Shown here piece after piece: positions 7,826-16,879 of a stretch of DNA of 35,253 nt (positions are counted from its first letter, which is position 1; every line of letters starts with the position of its first letter). Origin of the DNA: a bacterium (GTDB lineage: Bacteria > Pseudomonadota > Gammaproteobacteria > Burkholderiales > Burkholderiaceae_C); contig JAVBXK010000132.1 in assembly GCA_030824555.1 (NCBI GenBank), forward strand, positions 1 through 35,253, written 5' to 3'. The notes under the pieces were generated by a model, which had not been told where the DNA came from, made no database searches, and worked only from the letters and a program-made list of their open reading frames with translations. The translations under genes were made by a program, and so were the position numbers.

Positions 7826-7951
7826 ATGGCCGCCGAGTTTCCTGAGCATGAATGGTGGCCGCTGCTGCAAGAGGAACTCGACCACACCGCCCATCTGCCC
7901 TTTGCCACAGCCATCCGGCACGTGCTGACCCGTGCCCATGTCACTGACTGA
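7826..7951 (+). CDS. Possible small protein (41 aa), unrecognised
   Basis: An ATG at 7826 opens a 41-codon frame reading MAAEFPEHEWWPLLQEEL, then DHTAHLPFATAIRHVL, ending RAHVTD at TGA 7949-7951. Codon choice is like the surrounding genes (GC-rich third positions). The sequence is protein-like: acidic, with a WW pair and a helical middle. It is divergent from the AraC-type gene with 57 bp between the two starts. No Shine-Dalgarno is evident and I know no family. It may be the tail of a lost gene, since the frame is closed by TGA at 7802-7804. Confidence 0.35.
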   Translation: MAAEFPEHEWWPLLQEELDHTAHLPFATAIRHVLTRAHVTD

Positions 7952-7991
7952 CTGCCAAAAAGAGTCCCCTGCTTGTGGGGATATTTTCAGA

Positions 7992-8036
7992 GATTTTTTG
8001 CACTTTGAGCTTATATATAAAGCGCAAGCAGCTATT
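7992..8036 (-). repeat. Dispersed 45-bp repeat, copy B
   Basis: On the minus strand it reads aatagctgcttgcgcttt, then atatataagc, then a T-rich tail, matching the head of copies A and C1 closely. It lies between the small ORF at 7826 and the chemoreceptor. The rest of the 7952-8157 gap holds the second copy of the 26-bp repeat and presumably the chemoreceptor promoter, which I could not define. Confidence 0.75.
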
Positions 8037-8070
8037 GTTTAAGGGTGAAAATCCTGTGCAGACGCGCAGT

Positions 8071-8096
8071 CGAAAAGGCCCAGGGCCAGCCCCCAG
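8071..8096. repeat. 26-bp near-exact repeat, copy 2
   Basis: Its first 20 bp equal 6780-6799 and it has one mismatch over 26 bp. Read on the minus strand in one frame it gives WGLALGLF followed by a stop-terminated tail, resembling the PEBP signal peptide core, so it may be a gene fragment. Confidence 0.65.
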
Positions 8097-8157
8097 GCAT
8101 AGGGTTGTATGCCCCCTATGATGCAGTGCTTCAGTCGCTTCAAACCCAGGAAACTCT

Positions 8158-10134
8158 GTGTCCCTCACCCATACGATGTCGTTGAAAGTCAAACTGCTGC
8201 TAACCGTTGCCAGCATTGTGTTGCTGGGCTTTGTGGTCACGATTGCGGTGCTCTCTGTCAAAGCGCGGAATTTGCAGCACGACAGTTCACTGGCATATGC
8301 CAGTGAACTGGCCAATCGCCACGGTTTGGAGGTGCAAAACACCCTGAGCCAGGCCATGAACACAGCCAAAGTGGTGGCCGATGCCCTGAACAGCGCCCGT
8401 GCCCATGGCAAAGCCGACAGGGCGACGGCAGATGCCGTCATGAAAGGGGTGCTGGCTGGCAATCCCCAATTGCTGGGTGTGTGGACCGGATGGGAGCCCA
8501 ACGCGTTCGACGGCAAGGACAGCGAGCACGTCGGCCAGGCAGGTCATGATGGCACCGGGCGGTACATCCCTTACTGGAACCGGGGCTCGGGCAATATTCA
8601 ACTTGAACCCTTGGTCGATTACGACAAGCCAGGCTTGGGTGACTACTACCTGTTGCCCAAGCAAACAGGTGTTGAAGTCCTGATCGAACCATACGTTTAC
8701 CCAGTGGCTGGGAAAGATACGCTCATCACTTCTCTGGTCGTGCCGATCATGGACAACGGCAAGTTCCTGGGTGTGGCTGGGGTAGACATCGCTTTAGCCA
8801 ATTTGCAGGAATCGGTCAGCAAAATTGCCGTGATGGAAACAGGCCGCGCCAGCCTGGTTTCCAACGGAGGCCTGTACGTGGGTGACCGTGATATGGCCAA
8901 GGTGGGCAAGCCCATGCCGAAAGAAGGTGTGTTTGAAGCCGCTTTGAAGGCCATTCAAACGGGACGTGCTCATCAGTTGCACATCGATGTGCCCGAGTTG
9001 GGTGGTGTGACGCAGGTTTATGTACCCATCAAAGTGGGGAAAGTGACCACTCCCTGGAGCTTTGTGGCCGAAGTCAGCGATGCCAAGGTGTTCGAAGGCG
9101 TCGCTCAACTCACCTGGATGGCATTGGCTTTGGGCGCACTCAGCATTTTGGTTGTGGTGGCCGTGCTGAGCTATGCCATCAACCGAATGGTGTTGCAACC
9201 CATCGGCGGTGACCCTACCGAAGCCGCTGCCATGGCCAATCGGGTTGCGTTGGGAGACTTGAGTCAACCCATTCGCGTGGTGCCGGGTGACACGCACAGC
9301 CTCATGGCACAGCTCAAACACATGCAAGACAGCCTGGGCCTGGTGGTATCCAATGTACGTCGCAGTGCCCAAGGTGTGGCTTTGGCGAGTTCAGAAATTT
9401 CACAGGGCAATCAGGACTTGTCGGCACGTACCGAATCCCAGGCCAGTGCCATTGAGCAAACAGCTGCCTCGATGGAAGAGTTGGGCGGCACCGTTCGCCA
9501 GAATGCCGACAACGCGATGCATGCCAACCAGCACGCTCAGAATGCGTCGAAAGTAGCGGCGCAAGGCGGTGAAGTCATGAACCAGGTCGTCGGAACGATG
9601 AAAGACATCAGTGACAGTTCCCGGCGCATTGCAGACATCATTGGTGTGATCGACGGCATCGCTTTCCAGACCAACATCCTGGCATTGAATGCTGCTGTGG
9701 AGGCTGCCAGGGCAGGCGAGCAAGGCAGGGGCTTCGCGGTGGTGGCCAGCGAAGTGCGCAACCTGGCTCAGCGCAGTGCGGGCGCCGCCAAGGAGATCAA
9801 GGAATTGATAGACGCCAGTGTGGCACGCGTCAGTGTCGGCAACCAGCAGGTAGACCGGGCCGGGGCCATCATGCAAGAGGTGCTGCAGGCCATTCAGGCT
9901 GTCAGCACAGTGATGGGTGAAATCAGCACGGCCAGCCAAGAGCAAAGCAATGGCGTGGGCCAAATTGGGGAAGCCATGGCCAATATGGACCGATCAACCC
10001 AACAGAACGCAGCCATGGTGGAAGAAATGGCCGCTGCGGCCCAGTCGCTCAAAAGTCAGTCAGCGGAACTGGTGCAAACGGTAGAGGTGTTCAAACTGCA
10101 AACCTCGGACAATGGCCTGTTGGCCCTGCGCTGA
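8158..10134 (+). CDS. Methyl-accepting chemotaxis protein with periplasmic Cache sensor
   Basis: A transmembrane chemoreceptor of 658 residues. TM1 is at about 9-30 ([20 protein letters not shown]). A periplasmic domain of about 280 residues with dCache character follows ([12 protein letters not shown], then [10 protein letters not shown]-like and GVAGVDIAL strands). TM2 is at about 320-345, then HAMP ([20 protein letters not shown] onward) and a cytoplasmic signalling domain. The hairpin tip [30 protein letters not shown] contacts CheA/CheW. The ligand is unknown; dCache domains often bind amino acids or amines. The start is GTG at 8158 with AGGAAA at 8145-8150; ATG 8176 is an alternative. 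No che or other motility genes are nearby. Confidence 0.92.
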   Translation: MSLTHTMSLKVKLLLTVASIVLLGFVVTIAVLSVKARNLQHDSSLAYASELANRHGLEVQNTLSQAMNTAKVVADALNSARAHGKADRATADAVMKGVLAGNPQLLGVWTGWEPNAFDGKDSEHVGQAGHDGTGRYIPYWNRGSGNIQLEPLVDYDKPGLGDYYLLPKQTGVEVLIEPYVYPVAGKDTLITSLVVPIMDNGKFLGVAGVDIALANLQESVSKIAVMETGRASLVSNGGLYVGDRDMAKVGKPMPKEGVFEAALKAIQTGRAHQLHIDVPELGGVTQVYVPIKVGKVTTPWSFVAEVSDAKVFEGVAQLTWMALALGALSILVVVAVLSYAINRMVLQPIGGDPTEAAAMANRVALGDLSQPIRVVPGDTHSLMAQLKHMQDSLGLVVSNVRRSAQGVALASSEISQGNQDLSARTESQASAIEQTAASMEELGGTVRQNADNAMHANQHAQNASKVAAQGGEVMNQVVGTMKDISDSSRRIADIIGVIDGIAFQTNILALNAAVEAARAGEQGRGFAVVASEVRNLAQRSAGAAKEIKELIDASVARVSVGNQQVDRAGAIMQEVLQAIQAVSTVMGEISTASQEQSNGVGQIGEAMANMDRSTQQNAAMVEEMAAAAQSLKSQSAELVQTVEVFKLQTSDNGLLALR

Positions 10135-10286
10135 GCCCATTGCATTGATGCATTGAGTTTGTCTGGTGCAGGCGCACAGGGGCGGCTGATTTTGCAAAGC
10201 ATGTGGGTGATTGGCGGGAAAACCCCCATTGGGTATGCCGTCACAATCGGCGGCTCGGGTCAGCTGATTGACCTGGTCACTGTCGT

Positions 10287-12755
10287 GTGCCTGCTATGTT
10301 GTCTTTCACGGTTTTAGAGTCCATTGTCCGCAGCAGCCATGCTGCGGTGCTCTTGTTGTCGGCTGATGGTGAGCCGTTGTACCAGTCCGAGCGGTTTTAC
10401 GAGGTGTGGGGCGTGCCCGACTGTGACGTGTCTGAACCAGACAGCTGGCAACGGATGGCCAGCCTGTTGGCCCATGCATCGTCAACGTGGGTCAGCGAGG
10501 TATTGCAGCCCATGGATCGCCATGCCGTGCCCAGCGTGGTGAATTTGAAGCTCATAAGTGGGCGTTGGCTCAAACAGACGTGTCGCCCCGTTGAACTTGA
10601 AGACGGCAGCGTGAGCAAGTTGTGCAGCTGGCTTGACATCGCAGACAGTCAGGCACAGGGCTTGTCTTTCCAGCAAAGCCACGATCTGCTGAACAAACTG
10701 TCAGCCCGTGTGCCTGGCATCATTTTCAAGTTCAAGATGTGGCCAGACGGGCGCAGTTGCTTTCCGTACATGAGCAATGCTGTCGGTACCATGTACCCAG
10801 GGGTGACGCCCGAAGCCATTCTGGACGATGCCACGCCGTTTTTTGCCTTCCGGCACCCTGAGGATGCTGCAGGTCTGGCCGCTTCCATGCTGCGTTCAGC
10901 ACAAACGATGGCACCCTGGGACCACGAATACCGCCTGATACTGCCTGACAAAGGTGTGGTGTGGCGCCATGGCAATGCACGGCCCGAAATACAAGACGAC
11001 GGCAGCATCGCGTGGCACGGCTTCATCACCGACATTTCAGACCGCAAGCGCATCGAGCAGGAGCTGCGACTCAAGTCGATGGTGTTCGACACCAGCAGCG
11101 AAGGCATCCTGGTGGTCGATGCCAACGACAAAATCGTGGCCATCAACCCGTCGTTCACGCGCATCACCGGGTACGAGCTGGCCGACGTGCAAGGCCAAGC
11201 GCCCAAAATGTTGCGGTCTGGCAGGCATGACGACACGTTTTTCGAGCAGATGCAGGCCTCACTGGCAGCCACGGGTGAATGGCAAGGCGAAATCTGGAAC
11301 CGGCGCAAGGGTGGCGATATTTACCCGCAGTGGATGCGCATCATCACTGTGGCCGGGGTGGGGAACGTGCCTGAACACCGCATCGGCATTTTTTCCGACA
11401 TCACGGCGCAAAAGCAAACCGACGAACACATCTGGCGCCAGACCAATTTCGATGCCCTGACCGGCCTGCCCAACCGCCGCTTGCTCCTGGAGCGGTTGCG
11501 TCAGGAAATTCGCAAATCGGCTGCAAACGGTTGCCAGATTGCGGTGCTGTTCGTTGACCTGGACCATTTCAAGGAAGTGAACGACACACTGGGGCACGAC
11601 CCAGGCGACCAGTTGCTGATCGAAGCCGCGCAACGCCTGGGCAGCTGCATCCGCAAGTCGGACACACTGGCCCGGCTGGGTGGCGATGAATTCACGGTCA
11701 TGCTGGTGGACCACAACGTGACCCGTTTGGCCGAACGCACCGCCGACCTGATCGAAACGCGGCTGGCCATGCCCTACCAGTTGGGCAACGAGCGCGTGTT
11801 CGTGTCGGCCAGCGTGGGCATCACGCTTTACCCCGATGACGCAGGCGACGTGGACACGTTGTTTCGCAATGCCGACCAGGCCATGTACGCGGCCAAGCGG
11901 GCGGGGCGCAACCAGCATGTCTGGTACACGCCCAGCATGCAATCTGAAGCGCTCAGGCGCCGCAAGCTGGCCGAACATCTGCGCGACGCGCTGCAGCTGG
12001 GCCAGTTTGAGGTGCATTACCAGCCCATCCTGTGTCTGAAGTCCAAACGCATCGTCAAAGCGGAAGCGCTGCTGCGCTGGCACTCACCTGACATGCCTGG
12101 CGTGGGGCCGGCCGAGTTCATACCGATTGCGGAAGAGCTGGGGCTGATCAACGAAATCGGCGAATGGGTGTTCAGGCAGGTCACACACATGGTCAAGGCG
12201 TTGAACCAACCGTCGGTACCTCCGGTGCAAGTGGCGTTGAACATGTCACCCAAGCAATTCACGCTGGACGATTCCAGCCTGCAATGGGGCCAGCACCTGC
12301 GCAGCGCAGGGGTGGACGCGGCCAGCATCGCCATCGAAATCACCGAGGGGCTGTTGCTCGACAACCGGCCCGAGGTGCTGCACAAGCTCAGGCAGTTGCA
12401 CGAAGCGGGTCTGCAAGTGGCGCTGGACGACTTCGGCACCGGCTACTCGGCCATGTCGTACCTGCTGAAGTTCCATCTTGATATTTTGAAAATCGACCAG
12501 TCGTTCGTGCGCAATGTCCACACCGAAGGCGGGCGTGCCATCGTCGAAGCGGTGGTGGCCATGTCGCACAAGCTGGGCATGCGGGTGGTGGCCGAGGGTG
12601 TGGAACTGGCGCACGAACTGGCATTTTTGCAAGCCATCGGTTGCGATTTCGCGCAGGGCTACCTGTTTGCCAAACCCGTTGCACCCGATGCGTTCCGCAC
12701 ACTGATCGAGCAAGACAGGCAAGGTGGTTTGCTGGGTGCCTGGACGGCTGACTGA
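10287..12755 (+). CDS. PAS-PAS-GGDEF-EAL cyclic-di-GMP protein
   Basis: 822 residues, cytoplasmic, with no membrane helix seen. The N-terminal 130 residues are PAS-like. A PAS/PAC unit (about 135-255, ending with the HGFITDISDRK motif) and a second PAS (about 260-380: DTSSEGILVVDANDKIVAIN, then ITGYE) follow. GGDEF is intact (residues 465-469), and an RxxD inhibitory I-site (RKSD) lies five residues upstream. The EAL domain has EAL (593-595), the metal and substrate motifs NMSPKQF, EITEG, DDFGTGYS and KIDQSFV, and the EGVE helix. Both synthase and phosphodiesterase sites look competent, so the net activity is not predictable. The start is GTG 10287 or ATG 10296; neither has a strong Shine-Dalgarno. 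It is 152 bp downstream of the chemoreceptor. Confidence 0.9.
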   Translation: MPAMLSFTVLESIVRSSHAAVLLLSADGEPLYQSERFYEVWGVPDCDVSEPDSWQRMASLLAHASSTWVSEVLQPMDRHAVPSVVNLKLISGRWLKQTCRPVELEDGSVSKLCSWLDIADSQAQGLSFQQSHDLLNKLSARVPGIIFKFKMWPDGRSCFPYMSNAVGTMYPGVTPEAILDDATPFFAFRHPEDAAGLAASMLRSAQTMAPWDHEYRLILPDKGVVWRHGNARPEIQDDGSIAWHGFITDISDRKRIEQELRLKSMVFDTSSEGILVVDANDKIVAINPSFTRITGYELADVQGQAPKMLRSGRHDDTFFEQMQASLAATGEWQGEIWNRRKGGDIYPQWMRIITVAGVGNVPEHRIGIFSDITAQKQTDEHIWRQTNFDALTGLPNRRLLLERLRQEIRKSAANGCQIAVLFVDLDHFKEVNDTLGHDPGDQLLIEAAQRLGSCIRKSDTLARLGGDEFTVMLVDHNVTRLAERTADLIETRLAMPYQLGNERVFVSASVGITLYPDDAGDVDTLFRNADQAMYAAKRAGRNQHVWYTPSMQSEALRRRKLAEHLRDALQLGQFEVHYQPILCLKSKRIVKAEALLRWHSPDMPGVGPAEFIPIAEELGLINEIGEWVFRQVTHMVKALNQPSVPPVQVALNMSPKQFTLDDSSLQWGQHLRSAGVDAASIAIEITEGLLLDNRPEVLHKLRQLHEAGLQVALDDFGTGYSAMSYLLKFHLDILKIDQSFVRNVHTEGGRAIVEAVVAMSHKLGMRVVAEGVELAHELAFLQAIGCDFAQGYLFAKPVAPDAFRTLIEQDRQGGLLGAWTAD

Positions 12756-12771
12756 CCGGCCCAAGGGTCGA

Positions 12772-12870
12772 TCAGAGCGTGGCCAGTTGGTGCCGTTTCA
12801 GCATGTGCAGCGACACCTCGCACCCGCCGTCGGCGGCCTGCTTCAGCACCCGCAAGGGGATTTTGCCCAT
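12772..12870 (-). CDS. Possible small protein (32 aa) or gene remnant
   Basis: Antisense frame: ATG at 12870 to TGA at 12772, reading MGKIPLRVLKQAADGG, then CEVSLHMLKRHQLATL. It looks like a short cationic amphipathic peptide and uses GC-rich third positions. A stop lies two codons upstream and no Shine-Dalgarno is seen. It occupies the 244-bp gap between the GGDEF-EAL gene and the amidotransferase. I know no family and it could be a fragment. Confidence 0.25.
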   Translation of the reverse strand: MGKIPLRVLKQAADGGCEVSLHMLKRHQLATL

Positions 12871-12999
12871 CGGTCAAATGGGGGAGGCAGCCACAATCAC
12901 GAAACAGTGGCACCATGTCGGTGCGCCAACGTGTGGTCAGGTGGTCTGAAACCTGCTACCACCTTGAGCCATGGACTGGATGAACAAGGAGTTTTCTGC

Positions 13000-13797
13000 A
13001 TGAGCCAACAGATTGATTCATGCCCCCCGCTGGTCTGGTTGCCTGCCGACCACCGCATGTTGGGTCACGAACACCCCATGCCTTACCTGGTGCTGGGCGA
13101 TAAATATGCACGCGCCGTGCACGTGGGTGCCCGGGCACAGCCGGTGATGTTTCCGCTTGCGCAAGCGGCAGCCATTCCGGCGTTGCTGGCGCTGGTCGAT
13201 GGGGTGATGCTGACAGGCTCGCCGTCGAACGTGCACCCCAGCCACTTCGAAGAAGACGTGGCCGACCCCACCCTGCCGCTGGACCCCGAGCGCGACGGCC
13301 TGACGCTGGCCCTGGTGCGTGCCTGTGTCGAGCAAGGCGTGCCGCTGCTGGGCGTTTGCCGGGGGTACCAGGAAATCAACGTGGCCATGGGTGGCACGTT
13401 GCACCAGCAGGTGCAGACGCTGCCCGGCATGATGGACCACCGTGACCCCGATGGCCTGACCCCTGAAGCCGCCTATGCGCCTGTGCACCCGGTGAACATC
13501 GTGCCGGGTACCTGCCTGGCTGAATGGGCCGGTGGCACGCAGGTGTTGGTCAACTCCCTGCACGGCCAGGGGGTGAACCGCCTGGCACCGGGCCTCACGG
13601 CGCTGGCACATGCGCCCGATGGCCTGGTGGAAGCATTTGAAGTGCAAGGCGCACGCACCTTTGCCTGTGCCGTGCAGTGGCACCCTGAGTGGCGTTGCTG
13701 GGAAAACCCGTTTTACAGCGCCATCTTCAAGGCGTTTGGCGATGCCTGTGAAGCCCGCAGGCGCGGGCGCCCCAAAGGAAGCGGCGAGACCACCTGA
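13000..13797 (+). CDS. puuD: Class I glutamine amidotransferase-like gamma-glutamyl-GABA hydrolase (PuuD-like, peptidase C26)
   Basis: Cytoplasmic enzyme of 265 residues, predicted to cleave gamma-glutamyl-gamma-aminobutyrate to GABA and glutamate in putrescine breakdown. The triad is visible: nucleophile Cys in LLGVCRGYQEINVAMGG, and the His-Glu pair in AVQWHPEW. The segment DGVMLTGSPSNVHPSHF is the usual oxyanion-side glycine motif. The frame is open upstream to 12724, but ATG 13000 is chosen because it follows an aagga Shine-Dalgarno at 12986-12990 and gives the family length. It is followed after 96 bp by the GS-like gene, the same functional pairing as puuD/puuA. The C-terminus is basic (RRRGRPKGSG), which is unusual but short. 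Confidence 0.85.
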   Translation: MSQQIDSCPPLVWLPADHRMLGHEHPMPYLVLGDKYARAVHVGARAQPVMFPLAQAAAIPALLALVDGVMLTGSPSNVHPSHFEEDVADPTLPLDPERDGLTLALVRACVEQGVPLLGVCRGYQEINVAMGGTLHQQVQTLPGMMDHRDPDGLTPEAAYAPVHPVNIVPGTCLAEWAGGTQVLVNSLHGQGVNRLAPGLTALAHAPDGLVEAFEVQGARTFACAVQWHPEWRCWENPFYSAIFKAFGDACEARRRGRPKGSGETT

Positions 13798-13808
13798 CCA
13801 CAGCCGGG

Positions 13809-13827
13809 CCACATCCATCCGATGTGG
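13809..13827 (+). promoter_or_regulatory. Intergenic hairpin between puuD-like and puuA-like genes
   Basis: ccacatc - catcc - gatgtgg forms a perfect 7-bp stem with a 5-nt loop, followed by gta and ccc that could pair with the ggg upstream. No T-tract follows, so it is more likely an RNA processing or attenuation structure than a terminator. Function is inference. Confidence 0.35.
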
Positions 13828-13893
13828 TACCCGGTGGTCCCATTGCAGTGTGTCAACCCCGCACCGCAGCCGATTCCTTCACAGAACATCATC

Positions 13894-15264
13894 ATGACGC
13901 CCGCCAAAAAAAACCTGACCTTCAACGACCTGGAACACTGGCTCAACGCCCGCCGCGTGACCGAAGTGGAATGCCTGGTGCCCGACCTGACCGGTGTGGC
14001 CCGGGGCAAAATTTTGCCGCGTGGCAAGTTCACCGAAGACCGTGGCATGCGCTTGCCCCAAGCCATCGTGGGCATGGGCGTGACGGGTGAATTCCCTGAA
14101 AGCGGCCCTTATTACGACGTGGTGGACCCCACTGACAAAGACATGCAGCTGCGGCCCGACCCCAGCACCGTGCGCATCGTCCCTTGGGCCACCGACCCCA
14201 CCGCACAGGTGATTCACGACTGCTTTGACAACGCGGGCAAGCTGGTGCCCTTTGCGCCCCGCAGCGTGCTGCGCCGCGTGTGCGAGCTGTACGAAGCAGA
14301 GGGTCTGGACCCCGTGGTGGCGCCCGAGCTGGAGTTCTACCTGACTGCCCGCAACACCGACCCCAACGTGCCCCTCAAGCCGCCCATTGGCCGCAGCGGC
14401 CGGGCCGAAACCTCGCGCCAGGCCTACAGCATCGACGCGGTGAACGAGTTCGACCCGCTGTTTGAAGAAATTTACGACTACTGCGACAAGATGGAGCTGA
14501 ACGTGGACACGCTGATCCACGAAATTGGCGCGGGGCAGATGGAAATCAACTTCTTCCACGCCCACCCGCTGGGGCTGGCCGACGAGGTGTTTTTCTTCAA
14601 GCGCACCGTGCGCGAGGCCGCGCTGCGCCACGACATGTATGCCACCTTCATGGCCAAGCCGATTGCGGGCGAGCCGGGCAGTGCCATGCACGTGCACCAG
14701 AGCATCGTTGACAAAACCACGCGCAAAAACATCTTCAGCAACGAAGACGGCACCGCGTCCGAGGCGTTTTTCCATTACATCGGCGGCTTGCAGCGCTACG
14801 TGCCCGCCGCCATGGCGCTGGCCGCACCGTATGTGAACAGCTACCGCCGCCTGAGTCGGCACACCGCCGCGCCCATCAACATCGAGTGGGGGTTTGACAA
14901 CCGCACGGTGGGCATCCGCTCGCCCATTTCGCCGCCGCAGGCGCGCCGGGTGGAAAACCGTGTGATCGGCGCCGACGCCAACCCTTATGTGGCCATGGCC
15001 ATGACGCTGGCCTGTGGCTACCTGGGGCTGAAAAACAAGATCAAGCCCAAGCCCGAGATGAAGGGCGATGCCTACCTGGCACCCTACTCGCTGCCCCGCA
15101 GTTTGGGCGAGGCGCTGGACATGCTGCGCAAGGAAACCGACCTGCACGAGGTGCTGGGCCACGAGTTCATCACCATCTACACCGAGATCAAAGAACTGGA
15201 GTTTGCCGAGTTCATGAAGGTGATTTCACCCTGGGAACGCGAGCACCTGTTGCTGCATGTGTGA
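13894..15264 (+). CDS. puuA: Glutamine synthetase family protein, probable gamma-glutamylputrescine synthetase
   Basis: 456 residues of the GlnA fold. Visible are the N-terminal beta-grasp with CLVPDLTGVARGKILPR, the ATP/metal motif APELEFYL, GAGQMEINF, the His motif MHVHQSI, and the NIEWGFDNRTVGIRSP loop that replaces the usual NRSAA segment of true glutamine synthetases. There is no tyrosine adenylylation loop of the GlnA type. Together with the hydrolase upstream and the aminotransferase downstream this points to ligation of glutamate to putrescine or another polyamine. ATG 13894 is preferred over the longer frame from 13822; its Shine-Dalgarno is weak. Codons 5-7 contain an A8 run (13906-13913). 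Confidence 0.87.
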   Translation: MTPAKKNLTFNDLEHWLNARRVTEVECLVPDLTGVARGKILPRGKFTEDRGMRLPQAIVGMGVTGEFPESGPYYDVVDPTDKDMQLRPDPSTVRIVPWATDPTAQVIHDCFDNAGKLVPFAPRSVLRRVCELYEAEGLDPVVAPELEFYLTARNTDPNVPLKPPIGRSGRAETSRQAYSIDAVNEFDPLFEEIYDYCDKMELNVDTLIHEIGAGQMEINFFHAHPLGLADEVFFFKRTVREAALRHDMYATFMAKPIAGEPGSAMHVHQSIVDKTTRKNIFSNEDGTASEAFFHYIGGLQRYVPAAMALAAPYVNSYRRLSRHTAAPINIEWGFDNRTVGIRSPISPPQARRVENRVIGADANPYVAMAMTLACGYLGLKNKIKPKPEMKGDAYLAPYSLPRSLGEALDMLRKETDLHEVLGHEFITIYTEIKELEFAEFMKVISPWEREHLLLHV

Positions 15265-15284
15265 GACCCGTGAAAATCAAATTC

Positions 15285-15328
15285 AATAGCTGTCATCGCT
15301 TTGTGTAAAAGCGCTGCAGCCTGAAAAC
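15285..15328 (+). repeat. Dispersed 45-bp repeat, copy C1
   Basis: It reads aatagctgtcatcgctttg, then tgtaaaagcgctgcagcc. It lies between the GS-like and aminotransferase genes and is the first of two tandem copies here. Confidence 0.75.
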
Positions 15329-15344
15329 ATCAATATTTTAAATG

Positions 15345-15388
15345 TATAGCTGACAATGCCCATGTACAAAGCGGTAGAGGCATAAAAA
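15345..15388 (+). repeat. Dispersed 45-bp repeat, copy C2
   Basis: It reads tatagctgacaatgcccatg, then tacaaagcggtagaggcat, ending in an A run. It sits 16 bp after copy C1 in the same orientation, and both lie in the 147-bp spacer directly upstream of the aminotransferase ATG. Confidence 0.75.
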
Positions 15389-15411
15389 GCTTGTATTTTT
15401 TAAGAACCATC

Positions 15412-16854
15412 ATGAACGCACCTGTTGACCCCAAGCACCCCGGCACCCCGCTGTCCACCCGCGAGATCCAGGCACTGGACAGCGCGCACTTCATCCATCC
15501 CTTCACCGACCACGGCGACCTGGCCACGCGCGGTGCGCGGGTGATTGAGCGGGCCGAAGACATTTACGTGTGGGACAGCGAGGGCAACCGCCTGCTCGAC
15601 GGCATGAGCGGCCTGTGGTGCGTGAACGCCGGTTATGCTCGCAAAGAGCTGGCCGACGCGGCGCACGCCCAGATGATGAAGCTGCCCTTCTACAACAGCT
15701 TTTTCCAGACCACCAACGTGCCTGCGGTGCAGTTGGCCACCAAGCTGGCTTCCCTTGCGCCCTCGGTCGACGGGCGCAGCTTCCAGCATGTGTTCTATTC
15801 CAGCAGCGGCAGCGAAAGCAACGACTCCAACGTGCGCATGGTGCGCCGTTACTGGGATTTGCTGGGGCAGCCGCAGCGCAAGGTCATCATCGGGCGGGTC
15901 AACGGCTACCACGGCAGCACCATGGCCGGGGCATCGCTGGGCGGCATGAGCGGCATGCATGCGCAAGGCGACTTGCCCATTCCCAACATCACGCACATCG
16001 GCCAGCCCTACTATTTTGAAAACGGCCTGCCCGGCGAGAGCGAGGCCGACTTCGGCGTGCGCGCCGCAGGCTGGCTGGAGGCCAAAATTCTGGAACTGGG
16101 TGTAGACAAGGTGGCCGCCTTCATTGCCGAGCCGGTGCAGGGCGCGGGCGGCGTGATCATCCCGCCCGACACGTACTGGCCCGAAATCCAGCGCATCGTC
16201 GACAAATACGGCATCTTGCTGGTCAGCGACGAAGTCATTTGCGCCTTTGGCCGCCTGGGCCACTGGTTTGCCTACGAAAAGTTTGGCTACAAACCCGACC
16301 TCGTCACGTTTGCCAAAGCCGTGACCAGCGGCTACATCCCGCTGGGCGGCGTGATGGTGGGCGACCGCGTGGCCAAGGTGCTGATCGAGCAGGGCGGCGA
16401 GTTCAACCATGGCTACACCTACAGCGGCCACCCCGTGGCCTGCGCCGTGGCCCTGGCCAACATCGACCTGATGGAACGCGAGAACCTGCCTGGCCGCGTG
16501 AAGGACGACATTGGCCCCTACCTGGCGAAAGCCTATGCCGAATTGGTTGACCACCCGCTGGTGGGCGTGGCCGAAACCTGCGGCTTTGTGGCCGGTCTGG
16601 TGCTGGTAAAAAGCAAAACAAAGGGGGCCGATGGCCGCATGCAGCTGTTCCCTGAAGAGCTGGCGGTGGGCATGAAGTGCCGGGCGCATTGCTTTAAAAG
16701 CGGCCTCATCATGCGTGCCGTGGGCGACCGCATGATCATTGCTCCGCCGCTGACCATGACCCACGCGCAGATCGACGAGATGATGGGCCTGATCCGCCAG
16801 GTGCTGGACCTGACGCTGGAAGAGCTGCAGGCGGGTGGGCACTGGCAGGTATGA
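15412..16854 (+). CDS. Class III omega-aminotransferase, probable putrescine-pyruvate aminotransferase (SpuC-like)
   Basis: 480 residues, PLP-dependent, cytoplasmic. Predicted to move the amino group of putrescine (or a related diamine/omega-amine) to pyruvate, giving 4-aminobutanal. Motifs: GLWCVNAGYARKEL, the phosphate-binding SSSGSESNDSNVRMVR, NGYHGSTMAGASLGG, IAEPVQGAGGVIIPP, SDEVICAFGRLG, and the Schiff-base lysine K302 in TFAKAVTSGYIPLGG. The length matches SpuC-type enzymes. The frame opens earlier with TTG at 15391, but ATG 15412 is the normal start. It is the last gene of the putrescine catabolic row and is convergent with the XRE-NBR1 regulator. Beta-alanine-pyruvate or taurine-type specificity cannot be excluded. 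Confidence 0.87.
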   Translation: MNAPVDPKHPGTPLSTREIQALDSAHFIHPFTDHGDLATRGARVIERAEDIYVWDSEGNRLLDGMSGLWCVNAGYARKELADAAHAQMMKLPFYNSFFQTTNVPAVQLATKLASLAPSVDGRSFQHVFYSSSGSESNDSNVRMVRRYWDLLGQPQRKVIIGRVNGYHGSTMAGASLGGMSGMHAQGDLPIPNITHIGQPYYFENGLPGESEADFGVRAAGWLEAKILELGVDKVAAFIAEPVQGAGGVIIPPDTYWPEIQRIVDKYGILLVSDEVICAFGRLGHWFAYEKFGYKPDLVTFAKAVTSGYIPLGGVMVGDRVAKVLIEQGGEFNHGYTYSGHPVACAVALANIDLMERENLPGRVKDDIGPYLAKAYAELVDHPLVGVAETCGFVAGLVLVKSKTKGADGRMQLFPEELAVGMKCRAHCFKSGLIMRAVGDRMIIAPPLTMTHAQIDEMMGLIRQVLDLTLEELQAGGHWQV

Positions 16855-16879
16855 CGCGCTCCGCCTCGTGGCTGGCGCT

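Noticed and set aside
13906-13913. A8 run with the slippery heptamer A AAA AAC in codons 5-7 of the puuA-like gene
   Set aside because: It fits the -1 frameshift heptamer, but it lies at the very N-terminus, no stimulatory structure follows, and the -1 frame gives no meaningful product. Most likely just lysine/asparagine codons.
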